NCBI GenBank assembly: GCA_964437505.1
Contig: CAYTGU010000001.1
Coordinates: forward strand, 62,001 to 126,000
Direction: 5' to 3'
DNA from: JAHJDO01 sp964437505
GTDB lineage: Bacteria; JAHJDO01
DNA: 64,000 nucleotides
The position numbers and the translations under genes were made by a program. The notes under the pieces were generated by a model. That model was not told the DNA's origin and searched no databases. It saw only the letters and a list, made by a program, of their open reading frames with translations. Within the stretch, counting starts at the first letter, position 1. Each line of letters opens with the position of its first letter. Positions 16,552 to 25,930 of the stretch are shown here, one piece after another.

Positions 16552-17031
16552 ATGGAAGTATACGTAGGGTTGTATATAGCAATCCTGGGAGCCGCACTGG
16601 CTGTTGGCTTTGCAGGAGCAGGATCAAGTATTGGAATTGGCAATGTGGGACAATCAGCAGCAGGAGTATTAAGCGAAGAACCTAAAAAATTCGGCAATCT
16701 GCTCATTCTGGTAGCCTTACCTGGAACACAGGGAATATATGGATTCGTTATCGGGTTTTTGGTTATGCAGAAGCTGGGATTAGTTACAGGGACGATCCCA
16801 TCAGTGTCTCTCCAGCAAGGTTTGCAGATACTTGGCGCATGTCTGCCAATGGCAATAACAGGTTACTTTTCAGGCATTCATCAAGGTAAGGTAGGCGCTG
16901 CCGGCTGTGGAGTTGTGGCAAAACAGCCAAAGGATTTTATGAAAGCAGTAATATTTTCTGCTCTCGTTGAAACATATGCTATCTTCGGCTTACTTGCATC
17001 TTTCCTGATTCTTAGAGGAATACAACTGTAA
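16552..17031 (+). CDS. atpK: V-type ATPase subunit K (proteolipid, sodium-type)
   Basis: 159 residues forming two duplicated helical hairpins (four membrane helices), preceded by AAAGGAGATGGG. The second hairpin carries the ion-binding Glu140 (LVETYAIFG); the first carries PGTQG (T59, Q60), and Q111 lies in HQGKVG. In Enterococcus hirae NtpK the corresponding Thr64, Gln65, Gln110 and Glu139 bind Na+. The same set here predicts a sodium-coupled enzyme. It forms the membrane rotor ring. Confidence 0.95.
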   Translation: MEVYVGLYIAILGAALAVGFAGAGSSIGIGNVGQSAAGVLSEEPKKFGNLLILVALPGTQGIYGFVIGFLVMQKLGLVTGTIPSVSLQQGLQILGACLPMAITGYFSGIHQGKVGAAGCGVVAKQPKDFMKAVIFSALVETYAIFGLLASFLILRGIQL

Positions 17032-17042
17032 ATTAGACCATT

Positions 17043-17642
17043 ATGTCCATTGAAAATATTATAAAAAAAATAGAAGCTGATGCTGAAGGGGAATGCAAGG
17101 TACTAAGAGATAGCGCAGCCCTAGAGATTAAACAGATACAGGAACAAGCAAAAAATCAGGCTAAAAAAGAGAGAGAAAGTATTCTGAGGCATGCAAAAGA
17201 GCAGGCAGAAAAAAACACGAATAAGGCTCTTGTTTCTGCAAATCTTGAGTGCAGGATTAAGTCATTGAAAGTTAAGCAGGACATAATCTCTATATGTTTT
17301 AAAAAAGCACATAATGAAACACTTAAGTTACCTCCATCAGATTATTTAGGACTAATAGAGTTGAAGTTGCTGAAACTTACAGAAATTGGGGATGAAAAGG
17401 TAATATTCGGAGACTTGCACAGAGAAAAGTTTAATAGTGATTTTATAAATCAAATAAATAAGAAACTGGTTTCAAAAGGAAAAAAGGGGGAACTTTGCAT
17501 CTTGAATACTTCAAGACTTCTGAAGTCCGGTTTTATTCTAATAAAAGAGAAACAAGAGATCAACGCATCCTTAGAACAATTAATTAAGATGCTGAGGCAT
17601 AAATTACTAATAAAAATAAATAATGTTCTCTTTGGGAAGTAA
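17043..17642 (+). CDS. atpE: V-type ATPase subunit E
   Basis: 199 residues; the N-terminal 80 form a charged coiled coil (KKIEADAEGECKVLRDSAA, then Gln/Lys/Glu-rich heptads) and the C-terminal part is a mixed alpha/beta domain. Size, layout and position after subunit K match the peripheral-stalk subunit E, partner of subunit H/G. Sequence conservation in this subunit is low, so assignment relies partly on gene order. Confidence 0.88.
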   Translation: MSIENIIKKIEADAEGECKVLRDSAALEIKQIQEQAKNQAKKERESILRHAKEQAEKNTNKALVSANLECRIKSLKVKQDIISICFKKAHNETLKLPPSDYLGLIELKLLKLTEIGDEKVIFGDLHREKFNSDFINQINKKLVSKGKKGELCILNTSRLLKSGFILIKEKQEINASLEQLIKMLRHKLLIKINNVLFGK

Positions 17643-17647
17643 GCATA

Positions 17648-18676
17648 ATGTTTATTGATAAGAGCTCATACATGGAATATAACCCCGAATATTTGTTTGC
17701 TGTAGGCAAGCTAAGAGTCTATGAGAGAAAGCTCATTAATAAGGCGACTTTTACACAACTTATCGAGTGTAATGGCTTTCAGGAACTGGTTTCCATATTA
17801 AGCGAGAGAAATTATTCAGATAATATATCCTCTATAGAAAGACCTGAAGATTTAGAAAACCTAATATTTGATGAAATGTCAAACACTATAGAGGAGCTTA
17901 AAAAACTATCTCACGATAAAGAAATAACTAATTTGTATTTATTCAGGTATGATATACAAAACTTGAAACTCCTGATAAAGACCATGAAAAATTCCGAAGA
18001 TGTTAACCATGCTTTGCTCTACAGGAGTGTAATAGACTCTGAGAATCTTGAGGATTCAATAAAAGAAGAAAATTTTTATGTGTTTTCAGGCTCTTTCAGG
18101 GATAAAATAAAGACAATATGGCTCGAGGAAGTACAACAGGGAAACCTTCAGGAAGCAGAAATTCTCTTAGATAAACTATGGCTGGAAACAGGATATTGTT
18201 ACATGAAAGATAATGAGCAAATATTTCTGAGGGATTTGTTTTCTGTATTAATTGATCTATATAACCTTAAGTTAATCCTTAGAACTAAAGTCATGAGCTA
18301 TGATCCAGAGAGAGTTAGGGAATACATTGCAGAAGGAGGTTTTATTGACAAATCTGTCATGTCAAACTCCTGCAACATGGAATTAGAAGGAATAGTAAAA
18401 TACTTTCGGTCCTCAGATTATAATAAAATTCTTAAACAGGGAGTTGAACATTTCCAAAGATATAATTCGTTCTGGAAATTTGAGCAGTTATGCAACGATT
18501 TTTTGATAGAATTCGTAGATATTGTAAAATTTTTGGTTGCTAGTGTGTCAATCCTCATACGATACCTGGTAATTAAAGAAATTGAGCTTAAAAATCTGAG
18601 AGCTATTTTAATCGGGAAAAACAATGGGCTTTCATCTGGACAAATCAGCCAAAATTTGGGGTGCGCATATGCCTAG
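17648..18676 (+). CDS. atpC: V-type ATPase subunit C (d subunit)
   Basis: 342 residues, helical and acidic, typical length for the funnel-shaped subunit that links the central stalk to the K ring. YNLKLILRTK and VKFLVASVSILIRYLVIKEIELKNLRAILIGKNNG resemble the family's conserved C-terminal 'E..NLr.I...K..G'. It overlaps the subunit F start by 8 bp. Since subunit D, its normal shaft partner, is not encoded in the operon, the coupling partner must be supplied from elsewhere. Confidence 0.92.
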   Translation: MFIDKSSYMEYNPEYLFAVGKLRVYERKLINKATFTQLIECNGFQELVSILSERNYSDNISSIERPEDLENLIFDEMSNTIEELKKLSHDKEITNLYLFRYDIQNLKLLIKTMKNSEDVNHALLYRSVIDSENLEDSIKEENFYVFSGSFRDKIKTIWLEEVQQGNLQEAEILLDKLWLETGYCYMKDNEQIFLRDLFSVLIDLYNLKLILRTKVMSYDPERVREYIAEGGFIDKSVMSNSCNMELEGIVKYFRSSDYNKILKQGVEHFQRYNSFWKFEQLCNDFLIEFVDIVKFLVASVSILIRYLVIKEIELKNLRAILIGKNNGLSSGQISQNLGCAYA

Positions 18677-18977
18677 CATTGCGGTAATTGGTAAATCAGA
18701 TATCGTTTCTGTATTCTCTGCATTTGGCATAAATATCTTTCCAATAGATAACTCAAAAGATGCAGTGGTAAAACTTAATGAACTGGTTTCGCTAAACACT
18801 GATGTTGTTTTCATCACAGAAGAGCTGGCAAGTCAAATTAGACATGTAATTTCTGACACAAACATAAAGACTCAAACCAGTATTACTGTTATCCCTGACC
18901 ATAAAGGTTCAAAGGGATTAGCAACTGCAATAATTAAAGATACTGTAAAAGAAGCAATAGGAATGGATATCATATGA
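18669..18977 (+). CDS. atpF: V-type ATPase subunit F
   Basis: 102 residues from the ATG at 18669 (GGGG upstream); the longer reading from 18624 would overlap subunit C extensively. The start MPSIAVIGKSDIVSVFSAFGI is the typical subunit F beginning, and FITEELASQI matches the conserved central block. It is a small Rossmann-like subunit on the central stalk. Overlaps subunit A by 4 bp (ATGA). Confidence 0.92.
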   Translation: MPSIAVIGKSDIVSVFSAFGINIFPIDNSKDAVVKLNELVSLNTDVVFITEELASQIRHVISDTNIKTQTSITVIPDHKGSKGLATAIIKDTVKEAIGMDII

Positions 18978-20746
18978 ATGGGAAAATAGTAAAAGTTTCA
19001 GGGCCTCTGGTCTTGGCAGACTGTATGCATGATGCAAGAATGTTTGACCTGGTAAAAGTAGGGAATAAAAAGCTCATCGGAGAGATAATAGAATTAAGAG
19101 GCGATGTAGCCTCTATTCAGGTATATGAAGAAACAGCAGGAATCGGTCCGGATGAACCAGTTATATCAACAGGCAGGCCTTTAAGTGTAGAACTTGGACC
19201 CGGATTGATAGAATCAATATATGATGGTATCCAACGTCCTTTGGATATACTGATGAATAAAACAGGAGAGTATATTACCAGAGGTGTTTCTGCCCCGGGG
19301 ATTGACCGCAATAAAAAATGGCATTTTACCCCGTCTTCAAAAGCAGGAGACACTGTGCGTTATGGAGACTCAATTGGAACAGTTCAGGAAACAAACACAG
19401 TTATCCATAAAATCATGGTGCCTTCAGGAAGGGAAGGTAAAATAGAAAAAATTGCAGAGGGTGAGTTTACCGTTGAAGATACAGTTGCAGTAATTAAAAC
19501 TGACAAAGGACCTAAGAACATTACAATGCTGCAATACTGGCCTGTAAGAATTCCAAGACCATATCAGAAGAAGTTAGTGCCTAAGACTCCTCTTATTACA
19601 GGACAACGAGTGATTGACACATTTTTTCCAATTGCGAAAGGAGGCACTGCCTGTATTCCAGGCCCTTTTGGCAGCGGAAAAACGGTTGTTCAGCATCAAC
19701 TTGCAAAATGGTCGGATGCAGAGATTATTGTCTATATAGGATGCGGAGAACGCGGAAATGAAATGACAGACGTATTAATGGAATTCCCGCAGCTTAAGGA
19801 TCCAAAGACTGGGGATCCGTTAATGAAAAGAACTGTGCTTATAGCTAATACATCCAACATGCCTGTTGCTGCGAGAGAAGCTTCTATATATACAGGAGTA
19901 ACAATAGCTGAATATTACCGCGATATGGGATATAACGTTGCAGTAATGGCTGATTCTACATCCAGATGGGCAGAGGCATTAAGAGAGATGTCCGGCAGAC
20001 TTGAAGAAATGCCCGGAGAAGAGGGATATCCAGCGTACCTTCCTGCAAAACTTGCTGAATTCTATGAACGGGCAGGCAGAGTGATCTGCAAAGGCGCAGA
20101 TTCCCGAGAGGGAACATTAAGTATAATAGGCGCTGTATCACCTCCCGGAGGCGACCTTTCTGACCCGGTTGTTCAGGGAACGTTGAAGGTTGTCAAGGTC
20201 TTTTGGGCGCTGGAAGATAAACTGGCATACAGACGTCATTTCCCTGCAATAAGCTGGATTAACAGTTATTCTTTATATCTTGATAATATTGATGACTTCC
20301 TAAAAGAAAATTTAGGTGAAGAGTGGATGAAAATGTGCCGAGAAGGTATGAAACTTCTCCAGCAGGAAACTGACCTTCAGGAAATCGTACGGCTTGTCGG
20401 GCTGGATACTCTTTCTGTTTCCGACCGCCTTATTCTTGAGACTGCAAAATCTATAAGAGAGGATTTTCTGCATCAAAACGCATTTCATGAGATAGACACT
20501 TACACGTCTCTTAAGAAGCAATATCGTATGCTGAAACTAATTATGATGCTTCATGAAAAATCTATTCAGGCAGTAGGCGATGGGACACCTATAGAATCCC
20601 TAACCAACCTTAAAATCAGAGAAGATATATCACGAATGCGATTTATTAAGGAGAAAGAACTGGATAAGTTTTCTGAACTGGAGAAAAGGGTAGAAGAAGA
20701 GATAAATCAGCTTGCAATAGACAATAAGCAACAAGTGGAGTCGTAA
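18974..20746 (+). CDS. atpA: V-type ATPase catalytic subunit A
   Basis: 590 residues, full length. The P-loop is GPFGSGKT at about residue 233; the non-homologous region characteristic of A subunits lies before it, and the catalytic Glu in GCGERGNEMTDVL is present. MADSTSRWAEALREMSGRLEEMPGEEGYPAYL is the family hallmark (quoted regions near residues 325-355). It hydrolyses or makes ATP together with subunit B. Its stop is immediately followed by the subunit B start. Confidence 0.97.
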   Translation: MNGKIVKVSGPLVLADCMHDARMFDLVKVGNKKLIGEIIELRGDVASIQVYEETAGIGPDEPVISTGRPLSVELGPGLIESIYDGIQRPLDILMNKTGEYITRGVSAPGIDRNKKWHFTPSSKAGDTVRYGDSIGTVQETNTVIHKIMVPSGREGKIEKIAEGEFTVEDTVAVIKTDKGPKNITMLQYWPVRIPRPYQKKLVPKTPLITGQRVIDTFFPIAKGGTACIPGPFGSGKTVVQHQLAKWSDAEIIVYIGCGERGNEMTDVLMEFPQLKDPKTGDPLMKRTVLIANTSNMPVAAREASIYTGVTIAEYYRDMGYNVAVMADSTSRWAEALREMSGRLEEMPGEEGYPAYLPAKLAEFYERAGRVICKGADSREGTLSIIGAVSPPGGDLSDPVVQGTLKVVKVFWALEDKLAYRRHFPAISWINSYSLYLDNIDDFLKENLGEEWMKMCREGMKLLQQETDLQEIVRLVGLDTLSVSDRLILETAKSIREDFLHQNAFHEIDTYTSLKKQYRMLKLIMMLHEKSIQAVGDGTPIESLTNLKIREDISRMRFIKEKELDKFSELEKRVEEEINQLAIDNKQQVES

Positions 20747-22126
20747 ATGCAAAAAGAATATTTGACTGTTAAAGAAGTAGTCGGACCGCTTATTCTTGTA
20801 GAGAATATTAAAGGAGTGAAATATGATGAGCTGATAGAAATTGGCTTACCCAGTGGAGAGATAAGGCAAGGAAAGGTTTTGGAAATTTCCACTGATAAAG
20901 CTCTTATTCAGGTATTTGAGGGCACAAGCGGAATAGATATAGCTAAAACCAGAGTAAAATTTTTAGGTAAAGGAATAGAGCTTCCTGTTTCAGAGGATTT
21001 GATGGGCAGAGTCTTTGACGGACTGGGTAAACCAATGGATGATGGACCGGAAATAATTCCTGAAAAGTATCTGGATATAAATGGCAATCCTATTAATCCA
21101 TATGCGCGTGATTATCCATCTGAGTTTATTCAAACCGGGATATCTGCAATAGACGGTCTGAACACTCTGGTTAGAGGACAAAAACTGCCTATTTTCTCAG
21201 GCTCAGGACTTCCACATTCCCAGGTTGCCGCTCAGATTGCAAGACAGGCAAAGGTTATTGGCAAAGAGGAAAAATTCGCTGTTGTGTTTGCTGCTATTGG
21301 CATAACCTTTGAAGAAGCAGATTACTTTATTTCGGATTTTAGAAGAACAGGAGCTATAGAACGAACAGTCCTGTTCATAAACCTTGCTGATGACCCTGCT
21401 ATTGAGAGGATTGCTACTCCGCGTGTTGCGCTTACAGCAGCAGAATATCTGGCATTTGAGAGAGGGATGCATGTATTGGTCATATTAACGGATATGACAA
21501 ATTACTGTGAAGCGTTACGTTCTGTATCTGCAGCCAGAAAGGAAGTTCCCGGCAGAAGAGGGTATCCTGGTTATATGTATACTGATCTTGCTTCAATCTA
21601 TGAAAGAGCAGGCAGAATCAAAGATAAAAAAGGCTCCATTACTCAGATTCCTATACTGACCATGCCTGATGATGATAAAACACATCCCATACCGGATTTG
21701 ACAGGTTACATTACAGAGGGGCAAATTATACTGAGTAGAAATCTTCACAAAAAGGGAATATCCCCTCCAATTGACGTTCTTCCATCACTATCAAGATTGA
21801 AGGATAAAGGAATTGGCAAAGAGAAAACCAGAGAAGACCATGCTGATGTTTTTAATCAGCTTTTTGCTGCTTATGCAAGCGGTAAAGAAGCACAGGAACT
21901 TGCAATTATTCTTGGAGAGTCTGCTTTGAGTGATACAGACAAACTATATTTTAAATTTGCAGATGAGTTTGAAAAACGCTATGTAGGTCAGGGATACGAC
22001 GAGAATAGAACCATAAACCAAACACTTGACCTGGGATGGGAGCTCCTCTCAATGCTACCAAAATCAGAATTAAAGAGAATAAGACCTGAATATATAGAAA
22101 AATATCTCAAAAGTAAGTCCAGTTAA
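20747..22126 (+). CDS. atpB: V-type ATPase subunit B
   Basis: 459 residues, starting right after the subunit A stop. It is the regulatory nucleotide-binding homologue: the P-loop is degenerate (FSGSGLPHSQVA), as in all B subunits, and TDMTNYCEALR with RRGYPGYMYTDLASIYERAGR match the family. It is the last gene of the operon; the D gene, which usually follows, is missing, and the next gene is on the opposite strand. Confidence 0.97.
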   Translation: MQKEYLTVKEVVGPLILVENIKGVKYDELIEIGLPSGEIRQGKVLEISTDKALIQVFEGTSGIDIAKTRVKFLGKGIELPVSEDLMGRVFDGLGKPMDDGPEIIPEKYLDINGNPINPYARDYPSEFIQTGISAIDGLNTLVRGQKLPIFSGSGLPHSQVAAQIARQAKVIGKEEKFAVVFAAIGITFEEADYFISDFRRTGAIERTVLFINLADDPAIERIATPRVALTAAEYLAFERGMHVLVILTDMTNYCEALRSVSAARKEVPGRRGYPGYMYTDLASIYERAGRIKDKKGSITQIPILTMPDDDKTHPIPDLTGYITEGQIILSRNLHKKGISPPIDVLPSLSRLKDKGIGKEKTREDHADVFNQLFAAYASGKEAQELAIILGESALSDTDKLYFKFADEFEKRYVGQGYDENRTINQTLDLGWELLSMLPKSELKRIRPEYIEKYLKSKSS

Positions 22127-22235
22127 AAAACTCAACGAATGGATACAAGTTGTATGTTGAGCCGACCAGTTCAGTACGTCGCAAGTGAGGCAGGAAAGTG
22201 TTTGCTGGGAGGTGAGGCATGCGGATTGTATCTTT
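22127..22235. other. Convergent intergenic gap after the V-ATPase operon
   Basis: Short convergent spacer, more GC-rich than its surroundings. It holds a CTCAAC...GTTGAG inverted repeat (22132-22158 region) that may help end transcription. No subunit D fragment is detectable in any frame. Confidence 0.4.
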
Positions 22236-23315
22236 TTATCTTATGTAAATATCTGGCCTCTGTATAACCTGATCTTCATATTTGGTAGTTAACATTGGCC
22301 AGTCTGCTGCCTGTGTGATTATTTCCGTTTTATCCTTGAGAGCGATTATTGTATCTTCTGACTTTGTTCCTGTAATGGATGGGTTCCATGCAAAAGCCTG
22401 ATTCAATTCAACTATTTCTTTGCTCTCAGAGGTTCCTTTATAGTCTCTGCATGAATAACCTGTGGCTCCTCCCTGGTGATGCAGTTTCCACTCATCCCTG
22501 AAACCAGTTTTCGCATAGACATCTAAAGCTTTCTTAAAAATATCTCCAACACTATTTCCCGGTTTTGTATTCGCAGTAAAGGAAGCATCCACCTTTGTAA
22601 CTGCATCATGTTTTTCTCTTAATTCAGCAGGCAGGCTTCCAAAATAAATAAGCCTTGTTAATGACGTTATTAAACCCCATTTTCTTGCGCATATCACAAT
22701 CATAACATGTTTTTTTATTCTATTATTTGTTGGGATTGGATGTCTGTATTTCCTGATACGTTCATCAGCTGCCACAAGAAGAACAATGGGAATTACGCCT
22801 GACGGGAGAAGTCTTTCTGCTACTAGCCCAGCTACTTTGTGCTCAGAATCGCCTGGCTTTATAATATCAGATACTTCCTTTAGACTTTTTGAACTCTCAT
22901 GTCCAATCCATCTGTACTTTTCTATTTCCGGCTGAGTTAAACTATAGCGCAACGGGGCAATTTCTTCATCTGAAGCAACATGCATACCTTCTGTTATCTC
23001 TTTAATAATTTCTGCAGATCTATTGGCCTCATTCCACGGAAACTCAACAAGTTCAAACGCCTGATCTTTTGTTTCCTCATCTTTGATGCGTGGAGCTTCA
23101 ATATTATTAGCAATAATATACTTTTTCGTTTTTGTAACAATAGCTGTAACACTGCCGATTTCAGTTGCTATACCAACATGGTTGTCCCCACCGCAGGTAA
23201 GCCACGCAAAATTGTTCTGTTTGTTAATGACTACAACATCATAGCCATTGCTATCCATAAATGCGCGTAGTCTTGCTTCTTTTTCCCTGAGTTCAAGTTT
23301 AATGTCTACTTTCAT
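22236..23315 (-). CDS. M24-family (Xaa-Pro aminopeptidase-like) protein with altered metal site
   Basis: 359 residues with a creatinase-like N-terminal domain and a C-terminal pita-bread fold. HHQGGATGYSCRDY supplies the conserved His, and SITGTKSEDTI a conserved Glu. The two Asp metal ligands expected in 'D.Ga...GY..DltR' are absent: the segment reads VMIVICARKWGLITSLTR (residues 204-221). Classic dinuclear metallopeptidase activity is thus doubtful. It overlaps leuA by 4 bp (ATGA), so it is cotranscribed with branched-chain amino-acid synthesis. Its function there is unknown. Confidence 0.8.
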   Translation of the reverse strand: MKVDIKLELREKEARLRAFMDSNGYDVVVINKQNNFAWLTCGGDNHVGIATEIGSVTAIVTKTKKYIIANNIEAPRIKDEETKDQAFELVEFPWNEANRSAEIIKEITEGMHVASDEEIAPLRYSLTQPEIEKYRWIGHESSKSLKEVSDIIKPGDSEHKVAGLVAERLLPSGVIPIVLLVAADERIRKYRHPIPTNNRIKKHVMIVICARKWGLITSLTRLIYFGSLPAELREKHDAVTKVDASFTANTKPGNSVGDIFKKALDVYAKTGFRDEWKLHHQGGATGYSCRDYKGTSESKEIVELNQAFAWNPSITGTKSEDTIIALKDKTEIITQAADWPMLTTKYEDQVIQRPDIYIR

Positions 23316-24823
23316 TTGCGCTTTGCTAACAACCTATTCATAGCGTTAACATAAGCTTTCACACTTGCTTCAATAATGTCTGTACTAGCTCCCCTTCCTG
23401 ATACTGTTCTATTGCCAACTGCAACCTTTACATGAACCTCGCCTAATGCGTCCTTTCCTCCTGTAACAGCTTGAAGGGAATAGTCAACAAGTTTGGCTTT
23501 CAGATGAGTAATCCTGTCAATAGCTTTATATGCTGCATCCACAGGTCCGTCTCCACAAGCTGCTTCCTGAGAAACTGACTTTCCTTTTCTCAATCTTACA
23601 GTAGCAGTTGGTATAGTCTTGTTTCCGCTTACAGTGTTAAAGTATTCAAGAATGTAAGTTTCCGAAGTTGTCGTTATTTCATCCTCAACTATAGCCTCCA
23701 GATCTTCATCAAAAACCTCTTGCTTACGATCTGCTACTGTTATAAATCGCTCATAGACCTGAGAGAGTTTTTCTCCTTTAAGTTTATACCCCAGCTCTTC
23801 CAAACGATGTTTAAGCGCATGTCGTCCGGACCGAGCTGTTAATACAACATCGCTCTGTTGAACACCAACTTCCTCAGGTTTCATAATTTCATAAGTTTTT
23901 CTATCCTTAAGAAACCCATCTACATGAATACCGCTGCTATGAGCAAAGGCATTCCTCCCTATAATAGCTTTGTTTGGAGGAACTGATATACCAAGTAGAT
24001 TCGACACAAGTCTGGATGTTCTGTAAAGTTCCACTGTTTTTATTCCCGTAGAAAAACCAAAATAGTCTGAGCGGACTTTAAGCGCCATAACTATTTCTTC
24101 AAGTGATGCGTTACCAGCGCGTTCACCAACCCCGTTGATTGTACACTCTGCTTGTCTTGCACCGGCCTTCACTCCTGCAAGGCTATTCGCTACAGCCAGA
24201 CCCAGGTCATTGTGGCAGTGAACACTAATAATAGCTTGACCAATATTCGGAACTTCATCGCTAACCTTCTGGATAAGCGATGCGAATTGTTCAGGCATAG
24301 TGTATCCGGTTGTATCCGGAATATTAATGATTTTCGCCCCTGCCTCTATAACAGCTTCCACCATTTCCAGTAGAAAACCAGGCTCTGCTCTTCCAGCATC
24401 TTCTGCATAAAATTCCACTTCTCTGGCGAATTTCCTTGCTAATTTGACCGACTGCGCAGCCATTTTCAAAACTTCAGTTCTCGTTTTTCTAAGCTTACTC
24501 TCTATATGGATATCTGAAACACCGAGCCCTGTATGAATTCGTGATTTAGAAACTCCTTTTAATGCCTTTCCTGCTATCTCTATATCCTCAGAGCGACATC
24601 TAGTGAGTGCGCAAATGATCGGTTGGTGAATCTCCTTGCCAATAGCCTGAACAGCTTCAAAATCGCCAGGAGAAGAAGCAGGAAACCCAACTTCCATTAC
24701 ATCCACGCCCAAACGTTCCAGTTGTCTGGCTATCTTAAGCTTTTCCTGAGGGCCAAGGCGAGTGCCAGCTGCCTGTTCTCCATCACGTAGCGTAGTATCA
24801 AATATTACAATCCGATCTTTCAT
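23312..24823 (-). CDS. leuA: 2-isopropylmalate synthase
   Basis: 503 residues. The HMGL-like catalytic domain starts IFDTTLRDGEQAAGTRL; the metal-binding HCHNDLGLA and GVGERAGNASLEE are intact. The C-terminal LeuA allosteric domain (SGNKTIPTATVRL, DGPVDAAYKAID, GRGASTDIIEASVKAY) is present, so leucine feedback is likely. It condenses acetyl-CoA with 2-oxoisovalerate. It lies 10 bp after ilvC and is followed by the M24 gene. Citramalate or homocitrate synthases are related, but the domain and operon favour LeuA. Confidence 0.93.
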   Translation of the reverse strand: MKDRIVIFDTTLRDGEQAAGTRLGPQEKLKIARQLERLGVDVMEVGFPASSPGDFEAVQAIGKEIHQPIICALTRCRSEDIEIAGKALKGVSKSRIHTGLGVSDIHIESKLRKTRTEVLKMAAQSVKLARKFAREVEFYAEDAGRAEPGFLLEMVEAVIEAGAKIINIPDTTGYTMPEQFASLIQKVSDEVPNIGQAIISVHCHNDLGLAVANSLAGVKAGARQAECTINGVGERAGNASLEEIVMALKVRSDYFGFSTGIKTVELYRTSRLVSNLLGISVPPNKAIIGRNAFAHSSGIHVDGFLKDRKTYEIMKPEEVGVQQSDVVLTARSGRHALKHRLEELGYKLKGEKLSQVYERFITVADRKQEVFDEDLEAIVEDEITTTSETYILEYFNTVSGNKTIPTATVRLRKGKSVSQEAACGDGPVDAAYKAIDRITHLKAKLVDYSLQAVTGGKDALGEVHVKVAVGNRTVSGRGASTDIIEASVKAYVNAMNRLLAKRK

Positions 24824-24832
24824 GAATTCCTT

Positions 24833-25831
24833 CTATTTTTTTTTAGCAAGCCAAGGCATCATACTTCGCAGTTTTTTGCCTACTATTTCAATCAGGTGTT
24901 TTTCATCCTTTTTAGCCAATGCATTAAATACAGGTCTGTTGGCCTGATTTTCTAGAATCCATTCTTTAGCAAATTCTCCTGACTGAATTTCCTTTAATAT
25001 CTTTTTCATTTCAACTTTTGTCTTTTGTGTTACTATTCTGGGCCCTCTGGTAAGATCTCCGTATTCGGCTGTATTACTAATTGAATGCCTCATCCACCCA
25101 ATACCGCCTTCATGCAGCAGATCTGTTATTAGTTTCACTTCATGCATACATTCAAAATAAGCCATTTCAGGCTGATACCCTGCTTCAACTAATACTTCAA
25201 AACCTGTCTTTATTAAAGATGTTAATCCACCACATAGAACTGCCTGCTCCCCAAAAAGATCAGTTTCCGTTTCTTCTGCAAAAGTTGTTTCTATTACACC
25301 TGCTCTTGTTCCGCCAATTCCTTTAGCATATGCAAGCCCAATATCCCTAGCCTTTCCAGTGTATTCCTGAAAAATCGCTAAAAGACATGGTACGCCGCCG
25401 CCATCTTCATACATTCTTCTAACCAAATGGCCAGGTCCTTTTGGCGCTACCATAAAAACATCTATGTTGCTTGGAGGAACTATCTGTCCAAAATGAATAT
25501 TAAATCCATGTGAAAAAACAAGCGCTTTGCCTTCCTTTAGATGTTGAACTATATCGTCTTTGTATACCTTTGCCTGCGCTTCATCCGGAGTCAAAATCTG
25601 AATAATATCCGCTTTTTTAGCGGCTTCCTGTGCGCTTACAGGTTCAAATCCTGCCTTAACAGCCATTTCCCAGTTTGGACTACCTTTAAGGTCACTAACA
25701 ACAACCTTTATTCCACTATCTCTGAGATTCTGCGCTTGGGCATGCCCCTGACTGCCGTAACCAATAATGGCTACAGTTTTCCCTTTTAACAGCCCTAAAT
25801 CCGCATCCTGATCATAATACATCTTTACCAT
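24833..25831 (-). CDS. ilvC: Ketol-acid reductoisomerase
   Basis: 332 residues, class I length. The NAD(P) site GYGSQGHAQAQNLRDSG is near residue 25, with VVSDLKGS in the cofactor-specificity loop. The Mg2+ site is formed by AEETETDLFGEQAVLCGG and YFECMHEVKLI. It converts acetolactate to dihydroxyisovalerate. It has a strong RBS (AGGAGG), and a 99 bp gap separates it from the DUF4838 gene, so it may have its own promoter. Confidence 0.96.
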   Translation of the reverse strand: MVKMYYDQDADLGLLKGKTVAIIGYGSQGHAQAQNLRDSGIKVVVSDLKGSPNWEMAVKAGFEPVSAQEAAKKADIIQILTPDEAQAKVYKDDIVQHLKEGKALVFSHGFNIHFGQIVPPSNIDVFMVAPKGPGHLVRRMYEDGGGVPCLLAIFQEYTGKARDIGLAYAKGIGGTRAGVIETTFAEETETDLFGEQAVLCGGLTSLIKTGFEVLVEAGYQPEMAYFECMHEVKLITDLLHEGGIGWMRHSISNTAEYGDLTRGPRIVTQKTKVEMKKILKEIQSGEFAKEWILENQANRPVFNALAKKDEKHLIEIVGKKLRSMMPWLAKKK

Positions 25832-25930
25832 TTTCCAACCTCCTATTTTTTGTCCTATTTAGATGCTTATTATGCACTTTTGTAATTTTTTTTGCAAAAT
25901 TTATTTTGCGTAAAGACACTTCTTGCCCTT

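Noticed and set aside
22139..22270. A 43-codon frame after atpB that might be a remnant of subunit D
   Set aside because: It shows no resemblance to subunit D, has no RBS and runs into the M24 gene on the other strand.
25832..25930. Terminator in the ilvC upstream gap (GCAAAAT/ATTTTGC)
   Set aside because: On the transcribed strand the stem is followed by A residues, not T, so it is not a Rho-independent terminator for these genes.
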